A stretch of 19,588 nucleotides of DNA, taken from Gemmatimonadales bacterium. GTDB lineage: Bacteria > Gemmatimonadota > Gemmatimonadetes > Gemmatimonadales > GWC2-71-9. The stretch spans positions 1 through 19,588 of the forward strand of contig JACCSZ010000357.1 in assembly GCA_013812695.1 (NCBI GenBank), written 5' to 3'. The notes below the pieces were generated by a model. The model worked only from the letters and a program-made list of their open reading frames with translations, made no database searches and was not told the DNA's origin. The position numbers were made by a program, and so were the translations under genes. This document shows, piece by piece, positions 1 to 8,900 of this stretch. Positions within the stretch are counted from its first letter, which is position 1. Every line of letters starts with the position of its first letter.

Positions 1-681
1 CGGCTGATCGCGCTCGATAGCGAATGGTGGCTGCACAATGACGTGAAGCCGTTCGGCCTCGGATCGCCGTGCGCTACCCGCACCACCGAGCAGGTGACGG
101 ACTCCTTGCTCGGCGCGCTCAGGGACAAGGGCGGGAGGCACGCGGTCGTAGTCAACCATCATCCGCTCCGATCGGGGGGCGAGCACGGCGGAGCGTTCAC
201 GGTCAGCGACCACATCTTTCCGCTGCGCAACCTGGAGTCGTGGCTGTGGGTGCCGCTGCCGATCATCGGCTCGTTCTATCCGTTGGCGCGGCGGAGCGGG
301 TTCTCCAACCAGGATATCAGCGGGCGGAAGTACCAGATCATGCGCCGGGAGCTGGAAAAGGTGTTCGCGCTGCATGCGCCGTTGGCCATCGCTTCGGGTC
401 ACGACCACGACCTGCAGGTGATCCGTGGCGGCGACCGCGATATCACCCACGCCGCCTATCAGCTCGTAAGCGGCGCCGGCATCCTCGGCCATGCGGGGCT
501 GGTGCGGAAGATCGAGGGATCGCTGTTCGAGCGCGAGGCGGCGGGGTTCATGCGCCTCGATTTCACCCGGAGCGGGCGGGTGCGACTATCGGTCACGACG
601 GTGGTGTCGGCAGGCGGGCGGCCGGGGCGGAAGAGCGCGGAAGTGTTTTCGCTGTGGCTGGAAGGCGCGGACCGCCCGTAG
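1..681 (+). CDS. Calcineurin-like metallophosphoesterase, C-terminal part (5' end outside window)
   Basis: The frame is open from base 1 and ends at TAG 679-681, so this is the last 226 codons of a longer gene. Two late metal-binding motifs of the calcineurin-like phosphoesterase fold are visible: NHHP (near bases 157-168), followed by SGGEHGG, and SGHDHD (near 396-413). The early D-x-H and GD-x-x-D motifs must lie upstream. No membrane segment is visible in this part. The segment IPLRN...PLPIIGSFYPL followed by a GHDHDLQ-type motif resembles the phosphoesterase part of large Bacteroidetes proteins that, as I recall, continue into an outer-membrane barrel like the one at 9060-11630. Here the phosphoesterase ends on its own. 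The substrate cannot be told. It converges on the minus-strand kinase with only 35 bases between the stops. Confidence 0.85.
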   Translation, partial: RLIALDSEWWLHNDVKPFGLGSPCATRTTEQVTDSLLGALRDKGGRHAVVVNHHPLRSGGEHGGAFTVSDHIFPLRNLESWLWVPLPIIGSFYPLARRSGFSNQDISGRKYQIMRRELEKVFALHAPLAIASGHDHDLQVIRGGDRDITHAAYQLVSGAGILGHAGLVRKIEGSLFEREAAGFMRLDFTRSGRVRLSVTTVVSAGGRPGRKSAEVFSLWLEGADRP

Positions 682-716
682 GGCAGCACGGTGTAGGCGC
701 CCACGGCGCGCGGGAC

Positions 717-2336
717 TCAGCGGACGGCCAGGACCTGGCGGCTGCCCGTCCTGCGGATGGAATCGGGCGGGGCCACGTGGTTCTCCCACCATGCCCGCGC
801 GTCCAGGGCGCTCCACCCGTCGGCGCTCGGCAGCCGATCGAGCTCCGCCAGCAGCTCGTCTGCGCTGGCGAATCGGTCGGCGGGGTCTTTCTCCAGGCAG
901 CGCATGATCAGCCGCTCCAGATCGGCGGGAACCGGGCGGCCGCTCCGGATGCTGGGCGGTACCGGCACGGCCTGGATATGCTGGATGAGCATCTTGAGCG
1001 GGCTTTCCGCGGCGAACACCATCTCTCCCGTCAGCAGCCAGTACGCGACGCACCCGAGCGCGTAGAGATCGGCGCGCCGGTCGACCGGATCGCCGCTCGC
1101 CATCTCGGGCGCCATGTACGCCGGGGTGCCGGTGGTCAGCTCGGCGGTGCCTTTCATGGTGTCGAGCAGCGATTCGTCCTGGTCGTACTTGACGAGGCCG
1201 AAGTCGAGCAGCTTGACGAAGTCGAATTCGCGGCCCAGGCGGCACAGGTAGATGTTGGCCGGCTTCACGTCTCGATGGATGATTCCGCACTCGTGCGCTT
1301 CGCCCAGCGAGTCGCAGGCCTGCCGGAGCAGATGGACCACGCGCTCGGGGGGCAGCGGGCCATGCTGGCGCACCAGCGTCTCGAGGTCCAGACCGTCGAG
1401 CAGCTCCATCACGAAGTAGAACGTCCCGGCCCGGGTCTCGCCGAAATCATACAGCCGGATGGTGTGCGGCGATTGCAGGCAGGACGCCGCTTCCGCCTCG
1501 CGCCGGAAGCGCTGGATCACCGCGGCGCTCTCGCTGGCGGTGTTGGCTCCCAGGATCTCGGGCTTGATCAGCTTGATGGCCGCCGGCCGCGCCAGCATCC
1601 GATGGGTCGCGTGCCACACCTCGCCCATGCCGCCCCGACCGATGAGGTGCACGAGCCGGTAGCTGCCCAGCTCTCGCGCCCGCTGCACGTGCCGGCCGAT
1701 GCGCAGCATGATCTTGGACGGGATCACGGCAATGATCGCGCACACATAGTTGGGCAGGTAGTTCCACATCAACAGGTCGAACCCGGGGATCTCGAGCCCC
1801 CGCCAGTGCGCCACCAGGATCCCGAACGGATCCATCGAGGCCGCGATCAGCGACGCGATCAGCGTTTTCCTGGGCGTATTGGGGACGATCATCGGGAACA
1901 GCAGGATCAACACGCACAACCAGGAGAGCCGGCCGGCCAGGAGCCGGTGCGGCTCCGTCTGGTTGACGATTCCGATACCGAGCGCGAGCACCACCTGGTA
2001 GACCAGGGCGAGGTCGAGCGCGAGCCGAGGCCGGCAGGTGAGCCGCCGGGTGTACCACCAGAGCCACGCCGACACGGCGATGCTGATCACGGCGACGATG
2101 TCCGCGGTTCTTCCCCACGGGATCAGGTCCTCCATCTCCATGTCGATCAACGGCGCCACGACGTCGTTCATCAGGATGCCGATGGTGTACAGGCCCGCCC
2201 ACACGAGCGCCACCGTGCCGAGCCGCTGGGTGGCCTCGCGGAGCAGGTCCTCCGGGAGCTCCTCGCTGGCGGCGCCCCCGGACCGCGTGGTCGGAGTGGT
2301 TGCGAGTTGGGTCTCGAGCAGCTGAGCGTCGCTCAT
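717..2336 (-). CDS. Membrane-anchored Ser/Thr protein kinase with N-terminal multi-pass domain
   Basis: The product has 539 residues. Residues 1-35 are a polar lead. Several hydrophobic stretches follow (about 41-58, 80-95, 106-124, 138-152, 158-175 and 190-206), which I read as five or six membrane passes. A Hanks-type kinase domain fills about 226-500: glycine loop GRGGMGEV 233-240, ATP lysine K255, catalytic HRDVKPAN 354-361 (D356), DFG 378-380 and TPAYMAPE 404-411. All key catalytic residues are present, so it should be active. The usual bacterial order is a cytoplasmic kinase followed by one membrane segment; here the membrane domain comes first and there is no extracytoplasmic sensor after the kinase. 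The ATG at 2336 is preceded by AGGA (2346-2349 on the complement) nine bases away, which supports this start. The gene is divergent from the DUF4956 gene and shares its control region. The signal and substrates are unknown. Confidence 0.93.
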   Translation of the reverse strand: MSDAQLLETQLATTPTTRSGGAASEELPEDLLREATQRLGTVALVWAGLYTIGILMNDVVAPLIDMEMEDLIPWGRTADIVAVISIAVSAWLWWYTRRLTCRPRLALDLALVYQVVLALGIGIVNQTEPHRLLAGRLSWLCVLILLFPMIVPNTPRKTLIASLIAASMDPFGILVAHWRGLEIPGFDLLMWNYLPNYVCAIIAVIPSKIMLRIGRHVQRARELGSYRLVHLIGRGGMGEVWHATHRMLARPAAIKLIKPEILGANTASESAAVIQRFRREAEAASCLQSPHTIRLYDFGETRAGTFYFVMELLDGLDLETLVRQHGPLPPERVVHLLRQACDSLGEAHECGIIHRDVKPANIYLCRLGREFDFVKLLDFGLVKYDQDESLLDTMKGTAELTTGTPAYMAPEMASGDPVDRRADLYALGCVAYWLLTGEMVFAAESPLKMLIQHIQAVPVPPSIRSGRPVPADLERLIMRCLEKDPADRFASADELLAELDRLPSADGWSALDARAWWENHVAPPDSIRRTGSRQVLAVR

Positions 2337-2380
2337 CGAGGATGGTCCTGGTGTGGCGCAAATGCCATGTTCATCGCAAT

Positions 2381-2398
2381 TTAGTGTTCAAACGCTAA
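2381..2398. promoter_or_regulatory. Imperfect 18-bp palindrome, candidate operator
   Basis: The sequence TTAGTGTTCAAACGCTAA has arms TTAGTGTT and AACGCTAA around a CA centre. Seven of the nine symmetric base pairs match. It is AT-rich in a GC-rich setting and sits between two divergent genes, as expected of a site for a dimeric helix-turn-helix regulator controlling one or both. No regulator gene lies in the window, so the binding protein is unknown. Confidence 0.45.
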
Positions 2399-2447
2399 CA
2401 CAATGCGGAGGCCCGTCAATGCGCGCTCGCGACCCGGCCACGCCCTC

Positions 2448-2457
2448 AGGGGTGGAG
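2448..2457 (+). promoter_or_regulatory. Ribosome binding site deciding the DUF4956 start
   Basis: AGGGGTGGAG ends eight bases before the ATG at 2466. It favours that start over the in-frame ATG at 2403, which would add 21 residues with no comparable site in front of it. Confidence 0.7.
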
Positions 2458-2465
2458 TGCTTTTG

Positions 2466-3533
2466 ATGAGTCCCAGCCGGATGTCCGGAACGCTGACCCG
2501 GGTCGCGGAAAGCCCGATCGCCCGCGTCGTCGCGTACTACGTGCTGCTGTTCGGGGCCACGGCGCTGCTGGTGGACCTGGTGCCGGGCGCGGGCGCGCTG
2601 GTGGACGGAGGTCTGCAGGACAGCCCGGTGGACATCTCGGCCGGGATCCGGGGCGCGCTGGAGGAGGGCCAGGTGCCCCTCTTCGAGCAGCGCACCGGCA
2701 TGCCTGTCAGCGAGGTCTTCGCGATGACGGCGGCTTTTGCGTTGATGCTGCCCGTCACCTGGATCTACATCATGACCCGCCGGCGGAAAGGGTTCCAGCA
2801 GTCGCTCGTGCAGACACTCGTCATCCTGCCGATCGTGGTGGCCGGGGTGGTCTTCATGGTGAAGAACAGCCTGGCGCTCGCCTTCAGCCTGGGCGGCATC
2901 GTAGCGGCGGTCAGCTTCCGCAACACGCTCCGGGACAGCAAGGACGCGGTCTACATCTTTCTCGCCACCGGCGTGGGACTGGCGGCCGGGATCCAGTCGG
3001 TATCGTTCGCCGCGGCGCTCTCCATCACCTTCAACGTGGTGATCCTCCTGCTCTGGTGGACCGATTTCGGCCGCCAGCCGGCCGACCTCCAGGGGCCGAT
3101 CGCGCAGCGCCGCCTGGACCGGGCGCTCGCGCTGTCGAATCGGACCAGCGCATTCGTCTCGCTGGTCGACGACCAGATCCTGAAGTCGCTCACCCCGGAT
3201 CAGCTCGACGCGCTCTCCGAGCGCACCCGGCGCCGGCGCGCCCGCACGCCGGTGGCCACCGATGGCCTCAAGAAACCCGTGGAGTACCGCCAGCTCGAGC
3301 TCAAGATCCAGGGCGACGCCGATACCGCGCGGAAGGCCGCCGAATCGGTGCTCGAAGGCGCCGTGAAGCGCTGGGAGTTCCTGCGCGCCGCTCCCGGCAA
3401 CGGCGGGGGCACCCGCCTGCACTATCGCGTGCGTCTCAAGAAGAGCATTCCCGCCCAGAGCCTGGTGCAGAGTCTCCGGACCGAGGCCGCGCCGCATGTG
3501 ACGGGGGTGGAGCTGCCCGACGGCGCCCGATGA
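2466..3533 (+). CDS. DUF4956-type multi-pass membrane protein
   Basis: The product has 355 residues from the ATG at 2466. Hydrophobic segments lie at about 20-38, 83-103, 112-132, 134-150, 160-176 and 180-198. The stretch 141-160 (SLGGIVAAVSFRNTLRDSKD) followed by a VYIFLATGVGLAAG-like helix is the signature I recognise from DUF4956 proteins, where it usually reads like S-L-x-G-A-L-S-x-x-R-F-R. The soluble C-terminal part (about 270-350) has alternating strand/helix character and may be a small ferredoxin-like domain. DUF4956 proteins have no proven biochemical role, but their genes often neighbour VTC-type polyphosphate polymerase and CotH kinase genes, and a CYTH/VTC-like polyphosphate kinase lies two genes downstream here. 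A channel or membrane partner for polyphosphate is inference. The stop codon overlaps the start of the next kinase gene (ATGA), so the two are probably translated together. Confidence 0.82.
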   Translation: MSPSRMSGTLTRVAESPIARVVAYYVLLFGATALLVDLVPGAGALVDGGLQDSPVDISAGIRGALEEGQVPLFEQRTGMPVSEVFAMTAAFALMLPVTWIYIMTRRRKGFQQSLVQTLVILPIVVAGVVFMVKNSLALAFSLGGIVAAVSFRNTLRDSKDAVYIFLATGVGLAAGIQSVSFAAALSITFNVVILLLWWTDFGRQPADLQGPIAQRRLDRALALSNRTSAFVSLVDDQILKSLTPDQLDALSERTRRRRARTPVATDGLKKPVEYRQLELKIQGDADTARKAAESVLEGAVKRWEFLRAAPGNGGGTRLHYRVRLKKSIPAQSLVQSLRTEAAPHVTGVELPDGAR

Positions 3534-5968
3534 GCGAGCTGCTGGCGAGGCTCAAGGACGTGCTCCGCGACCGCTACACGGTGGAGCGCGAGGCGGGGCG
3601 GGGAGGCATGGCCACCGTCTTTCTCGCGCGCGACCGGAAGCTCGGGCGCGAGGTCGCCATCAAGGTGCTGAGCCCGGGCCTGATGACGGCGGTGGCGAGC
3701 GAGCGGTTCCTGCGTGAGATCCGGATCACCGCCCAGCTCCAGCATCCCAACATCCTGCCGCTCCTCGACTCGGGGGAAGCCGGCGGCCTGCTCTATTCGG
3801 TCATGCCGTTCGTGGACGGAGAAAGCCTGCGGGAGCGCCTGCTGATCGAGCGGCTGCCGGTGGCGGAGGCGCTGGTGCTAGGGCGCGAGATCGCGGAAGC
3901 GCTCGACTATGCCCACCGCCGCGGGATCATTCACCGCGATGTGAAGCCCGAGAACATCCTGCTGTCGAACGGACATGCGATCGTGGCCGATTTCGGCATT
4001 GCGCGCGCCATCGGGCTAGCCAGTGGCAACTCGCTCACCGCGCGGGGCCTGCCCATCGGGACCGCGGCGTACATGAGCCCTGAGCAGGCCCAGGGCGACG
4101 GCGGTGGCGACCCGCGGAGCGACGTCTACAGCGCGGGCTGCGTACTCTACGAAATGCTCACCGGGAGGATGGCCTTCGGCGGCGTGAATCTCCGTGAGGT
4201 GCTGAGCAAGCAGGCGTCCGGTCAGCCCACGCCCATAACCGAGCTGCGGCCCGAAGTTCCGCCGGCAGTGGTGGGCATCGTGTCCCATGCGCTGGCCAAG
4301 CGCCCGGCCGACCGCTACGCCACCGCCGGCGATCTGGCCGACGACCTCCGTACCGCGCTAGGCGAGCCGGCCCGTCTGAGCACGTCCGTTTCAGGAACGG
4401 CGCACCCCGAGGGAATGCCGGCGCTGGCCAGCGCCGCCCCCGGCACCTGGTGGGGAGCGGCATTGCTCGCCGCGGCGGCGGCGGTCGTCCTCGCGCTCGG
4501 CGCCACGCGCGTGTACAGCGGACGCCAGGCCGCGATGGCGTCCGCGGCGGCCGTCGAGCCCGCGTCGGTCGCGGTTCTTCCCCTGGTGACGCGCGATACC
4601 TCCGCCGAAGCCAGCTATCTGAGCGAAGGCTTGAGCGAGGAGATCACCGGCCGCCTCGAGCAGGTGGCGGGACTCACCGTGATCTCTCCGGCTTCGGCCC
4701 TGATGCTTGGGGGCCGGGAGCATGGGGTGCGCCGGATCGCGGACACGCTCGGGGTGCGGCACGTGCTCGAAGGCACGCTCGAGCGCGCGGGGGTGCACGT
4801 CCTGGCTCGCGTGCAGCTCACCGATGCGCGGCGCGGCGCCGTGGTGTGGCAGCGGGCGTATCGGCTGGCGCCGGGCGAGCTGCTGCAGCTGCAGGATGTG
4901 ATCGCGCGAGAGGTGGCCGGCGTGCTGCTGAGCGCCGCCCGGTCGACGTCGATGCCCGCGGCCCCCGTTCGCACCGCGCGCCCGGCCGCGTACGACGCGT
5001 ATCTCAAAGGCGCCTATTGGCTGGCGCGGCGATCTCCCGAGGGGCTCCGCCTGGCGCTGACGGCCTTTCAGGAAGCGGTCGATCTCGACCCCGGTTACCC
5101 CCAGGCACTGGCTGGCCTGGCGTCGGCCCACACGTACGCCGTCATCTACGGCTATCGCAGCGACGCCGATCCGTACACCGAGCTGGTGCAGGCGCTGCGG
5201 CTGGCCGATCAGGCCGTCGAGCGCGACTCCCTGGCGGCCGAAGCGTATCGCGCCCGCGCCGACGCGAGATCCATCGCCTTCGCTGCCGAGGACTCGGTCC
5301 GTGCCGACCTGCTTCGCGCGCGGCGCCTGAAGCCCAATTCGGCCGACATCCGGATGGCGTATGCCTGGGCCCTGTTCCGGGCTGGGCGGTCCGATTCGGC
5401 CCTGGTCCAGGCCCGGCGCGCGCTCGCGCTCGATCCGCTCGCGCCCGGCGTCCGGCACTCGCTGGTCGCGCTCGCGATCGGCGCGCGCCGCTATGACGTC
5501 GCCCTTCGCGAAGTCCGCCCGGGCGCGCCGGACGCCGCCATCGATCCGGTATCGACCGTGCTCGAGGCGTACGCGCAACTCCTGTCCGGTCAGGCGGCGC
5601 GGTGCGCCGAACGCGACCTGGGACCGTGGGTCGCGCTTCGGGCGATGTGCCTCCACCAGGTCGGCAAGGTTGCGGCCGGCGCCGCGCTCGCCGATTCGCT
5701 CGCGGGCGAACTCGAGGCCGAGCACTACACGTTCTTGCACCAGTACGCCGATCTTGCGGCGTACCATGCGTGGCGCGGCGATGCGGGGGAGGCGGTGCGT
5801 TGGCTGGAGCGCGCCGTCGCCCACTCGCCGATGCTGCATCGCTGGCAGCTCGAATCCGGCCTGTTCGACAAGGTCCGGAGCCGGCCGGACTTCCGGGCAG
5901 GGCTCGAGCGCGCGCGCGCCCAGGCCCGGGACCGGCTCCGCGCCCGGCACGCGGCCATCGGAGGCTGA
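3530..5968 (+). CDS. Ser/Thr protein kinase with TolB/FlgO-like and TPR C-terminal region
   Basis: The product has 812 residues, starting at the ATG that overlaps the stop of the DUF4956 gene. The frame stays open upstream, but kinase homology begins right after this start. Kinase domain at about 16-278: GRGGMATV loop 23-30, K45, HRDVKPEN 135-142 with D137, DFG 154-156 and a GTAAYMSPE segment ending at 185. A single membrane helix lies at about 307-328. After it, residues 345-470 resemble the TolB/FlgO-like domain (SVAVLPL, then YLSEGLSEEI) common in such kinases. The rest, from about 485, is helical with TPR-like repeats. The kinase should be cytoplasmic and the TPR part extracytoplasmic, so it could sense a protein or envelope state. 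This architecture is frequent in Gemmatimonadota and Acidobacteria. It is followed after five bases by the polyphosphate kinase gene, which suggests one operon. Substrates are unknown. Confidence 0.92.
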   Translation: MSELLARLKDVLRDRYTVEREAGRGGMATVFLARDRKLGREVAIKVLSPGLMTAVASERFLREIRITAQLQHPNILPLLDSGEAGGLLYSVMPFVDGESLRERLLIERLPVAEALVLGREIAEALDYAHRRGIIHRDVKPENILLSNGHAIVADFGIARAIGLASGNSLTARGLPIGTAAYMSPEQAQGDGGGDPRSDVYSAGCVLYEMLTGRMAFGGVNLREVLSKQASGQPTPITELRPEVPPAVVGIVSHALAKRPADRYATAGDLADDLRTALGEPARLSTSVSGTAHPEGMPALASAAPGTWWGAALLAAAAAVVLALGATRVYSGRQAAMASAAAVEPASVAVLPLVTRDTSAEASYLSEGLSEEITGRLEQVAGLTVISPASALMLGGREHGVRRIADTLGVRHVLEGTLERAGVHVLARVQLTDARRGAVVWQRAYRLAPGELLQLQDVIAREVAGVLLSAARSTSMPAAPVRTARPAAYDAYLKGAYWLARRSPEGLRLALTAFQEAVDLDPGYPQALAGLASAHTYAVIYGYRSDADPYTELVQALRLADQAVERDSLAAEAYRARADARSIAFAAEDSVRADLLRARRLKPNSADIRMAYAWALFRAGRSDSALVQARRALALDPLAPGVRHSLVALAIGARRYDVALREVRPGAPDAAIDPVSTVLEAYAQLLSGQAARCAERDLGPWVALRAMCLHQVGKVAAGAALADSLAGELEAEHYTFLHQYADLAAYHAWRGDAGEAVRWLERAVAHSPMLHRWQLESGLFDKVRSRPDFRAGLERARAQARDRLRARHAAIGG
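5960..5964 (+). promoter_or_regulatory. Ribosome binding site deciding the ppk1 GTG start
   Basis: GGAGG lies nine bases before the GTG at 5974, inside the last codons of the upstream kinase gene. It fixes the start in a frame that remains open far upstream within that gene. Confidence 0.75.
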
Positions 5969-5973
5969 CGGCC

Positions 5974-8900
5974 GTGCCGTCTCCCGCCGAGTTCAGATGC
6001 GACGTCCCCACGCCGGGCCTGCTGGACGCGCTCAGGGCCGAGCCGCTGCCGCTCGGACTCGTGGCGCGCGGCACCACCCGGCGGCAATACCGCGACGTCT
6101 ACGTGGATACCGGCGACCACGCGCTGGCGGCCCGCGGCATCGCCTGCCGGGTGCGGTACGGCGCGGACGACCGGCGGACGCTCACGCTCGGCCTCGCCGA
6201 GGCCGGGCTCCCGGTGTCCGGTCCGCGCGAGCTGTTCGAGGCCGACGTCGGCGCGGTGGATCTCGCGGGCATTCTGAGCGGACCTTCGGGCCCCGCGCGT
6301 CGCCTGCGTGGCCTGGTGGATCCCGCTCGGCTCGAGCCGCGTTTCGAGCTGGAGATCGATCGCGTCGTCCGATCGGCCTCGCGGCCCTGGCGCCTGCCCG
6401 GGTGGTTCACCTTCCTCTATGACCGGGTCACGGTGCGGAACGGAAGCCTGACGCGCGAATTTCAGGAGCTCAAGGTGCGGCGGGTGGCTCGCGGCCGGCC
6501 GCGCCTCGAGGAGATTTCGCGCGCGCTGGAGACGGCGCATGGACTCCGCCCCGTGCTTTGGACCAAGATGGTTCGTGCGCGCACCCTGCTGCGGCAGCTC
6601 GGTCGCGAGAGTCTGATCCGCAACCTGGACTCGGGCCGTGCGGTGGCCGTGATCGCCCTCGAGGAAGGGCGAGTGGCAATGCTGCGGGAGGAAGACGCGC
6701 TCCAGCTTCCCGTCACCGCGGGAGCCGGTGAGCCCGCCGCTCGGCACGGCCTGACGGAATGGTTCGGAAGCAGGGTGGCCGACCTGGTGCTGCTCGGGCG
6801 TACCGCGCCCGGCATCGAGCAACCGAGCCTCGAGGTGTGGCTCGCGCGAAAGCTGCGCCGCGGGCTTGAAACCGACGCCGGTCGGCGCGTCGAGTGGGTC
6901 GCGCTCGGCGAGGTTGCGCGTGGGGTACGCACCAGCGAACTCCGTGACCCGGGCACCCTCGCCGCGTTCGGCGTGGCCGCGCGCTCGACCCTCGTGCCGG
7001 AGTGGAGGCTGGCGGACGGGGGTCGGGGTGCTCCCCCCGAGCCGGTGTCCGAGCCTGCCGAAGCCGAGAGCCTGGAGTTCCTCGATTCGTCGCGGAGCCT
7101 GCTCGAGTTCAACGCACGGGTGCTGGCGGCGGCCGAGGACGCGCGGACGCCGCTGCTCGAGCGCTTCCGTTACCTGTCGATCCTGAGCGCCAACCTCGAC
7201 GAGTTCTACATGGCGCTCGGCCCGGAGTCCGCCGGCGCCCGTGTGGACGAGCTGCTCGCTCGTCAACAGCGGTGCATCGTCGACTGCCTTGGGCGGCTCG
7301 CCGAGCACGGGCATCGGATTCTCCCGTGGGCGAGCATCGGGCCGGAGGATCGCGATGCGCTCCGCGCGCGTTTCCGGCGCGAATTCTTCCCGAGCCTGAC
7401 GCCGCGAGCCATCACCTTGAGCCCGGGCCACCCGTTCCCGAGCATTCCCGCGCTCACGCTCTCGCTGGCCGTCGCGCTGCAGGGTGACCAGACCGGACCG
7501 CTGCACTTCGCCTACGTGCGCCTGCCGCCGACGCTGCCCCGCTTCATTCCGCTGACTGACGGGCGGGACCTGGTGCCGGTCGAGGAAATCGTCGCCGCCA
7601 ACCTCGGCCTGCTCTACCCCGACCGACGCGTGCAGGAGGCGGCACTCTTTCGCGTGACGCGGAAGGGCGATCTCGAGCTGGAGGACGCCGCGGCGGGCGA
7701 TCTCCTCCAGGCGGTGGAGGAGGAGCTCGACCAGCGGGCCGTCAACCCGATCGTGCGGCTCGAGGTGCAGCAGAGTGCCTCGCCGGTGCTGCGCGACATG
7801 CTCGCGCAGGAGCTGCGCTTCGAGGCCGGGCGCGGCGCGTCGTCCTTGGGCGACCTGGTGATCCACGACGTTCCGGGCCTGATGGCCGCGGGCGACCTCC
7901 GGCAGCTCGCGAACTTGCCGGTGCCGGGCGGCTCGTTTCCAGTATTCACTTCCCGCGCCGCGCTCGACGCCGGCCGGCCGATCTGGACCCAGATCCGCGA
8001 GCACGACCGCCTCGTGCATCATCCCTACGACGATTTCTCGAACTCCGTGCTCCGGCTGCTCGAGGAGGCGGCCGAGGATCCGGAGGTCGTGGCCGTGAAG
8101 CTCACCCTGTACCGGACCGGCGAGGCGTCGCCGGTGGTGCGGGCCCTCGTGCGCGCGGCGGCGGCGGGCAAGGAGGTCGCGGTGTTCGTGGAGCTCAAGG
8201 CCAGCTACGACGAAGCCCGGAACATCGCGTGGGTGAAGCAGCTCGAGCGGGCCGGCGCCCAAGTCGTCTACGGACTCGTCGGTCTCAAGAACCACGCGAA
8301 GGTGGCGCTCGTGGTACGGCGGGAGCAGGGAGAGCTGCGGCGGTACGCCCACATCGGCACGGGGAACTACAACGCCGCCACCGCGCGCGCCTACACCGAC
8401 CTGGGCCTGCTCACCGCCGACCCCGCGATCGGCGATGACCTGGGCGACCTCTTCAACCAGCTTACCGGGACGTCCGGAGCGCCCGGGGCCAAGCTCCGCC
8501 GGCTGCTCGTGGCGCCCGAGCACCTGCTGCCCGGCTTGCTCGAACGCATCGGCCGCGAGGCCGACCATGCCCGCGCGGGCCGCGCCGGCCTCATCCGCGC
8601 CAAGCTCAACGGGCTGGACGATCCGGAGCTCATCCGCGCGCTCTACGCCGCCTCGCGGGCCGGGGTCGAGGTCCGGCTGGTGGTGCGCGGCCTCTGTACG
8701 CTCAAGCCCGGCGTCGAGGGGATGTCGGATCGGATTCGCGTGCGCGGGGTGATCGGCCGGTTTCTCGAGCACGCGCGCATCTACCACTTCGCCGATGGCG
8801 GTACGGACGAGTACCTGATCGGATCCGCCGATTGGCGCTCGCGCAATCTGCGGCGTCGCGTCGAGGTGGTGGCGCCGGTGCTCGACCCCGCGTGCCGTCA

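Larger units (their letters stand above)
2337..2465. promoter_or_regulatory. Divergent intergenic control region
   Basis: These 129 bases separate the start codons of the minus-strand kinase and the plus-strand DUF4956 gene, so promoters for both must lie here or just inside the genes. The middle part (about 2361-2402) is clearly richer in A and T than anything nearby and contains the palindrome listed separately. A TTGAAC-like box on the minus strand (within 2386-2391) could be a -35 element, but no convincing -10 partner at normal spacing could be assigned, so no promoter is called exactly. Confidence 0.5.

Noticed and set aside
674..684. Small hairpin GCCC-GTA-GGGC at the convergent gene ends, considered as a terminator
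   Set aside because: The stem is only four pairs and no T-run follows on either strand.
69..2384. Plus-strand open frame spanning the phosphoesterase end and the minus-strand kinase
   Set aside because: The translation is arginine/glycine-rich with no motif, and both real genes explain the region.
2403..2465. Earlier ATG start (2403) for the DUF4956 gene
   Set aside because: It would place the start next to the palindrome, add 21 basic residues and lack a ribosome site, whereas 2466 has a strong one.
8761..8850. Loss of the second PPK1 catalytic histidine, judged against the E. coli FHNDG position
   Set aside because: The aligned position is alanine, but H938 is two residues earlier and other PPK1 families also vary here, so loss of activity is not claimed.
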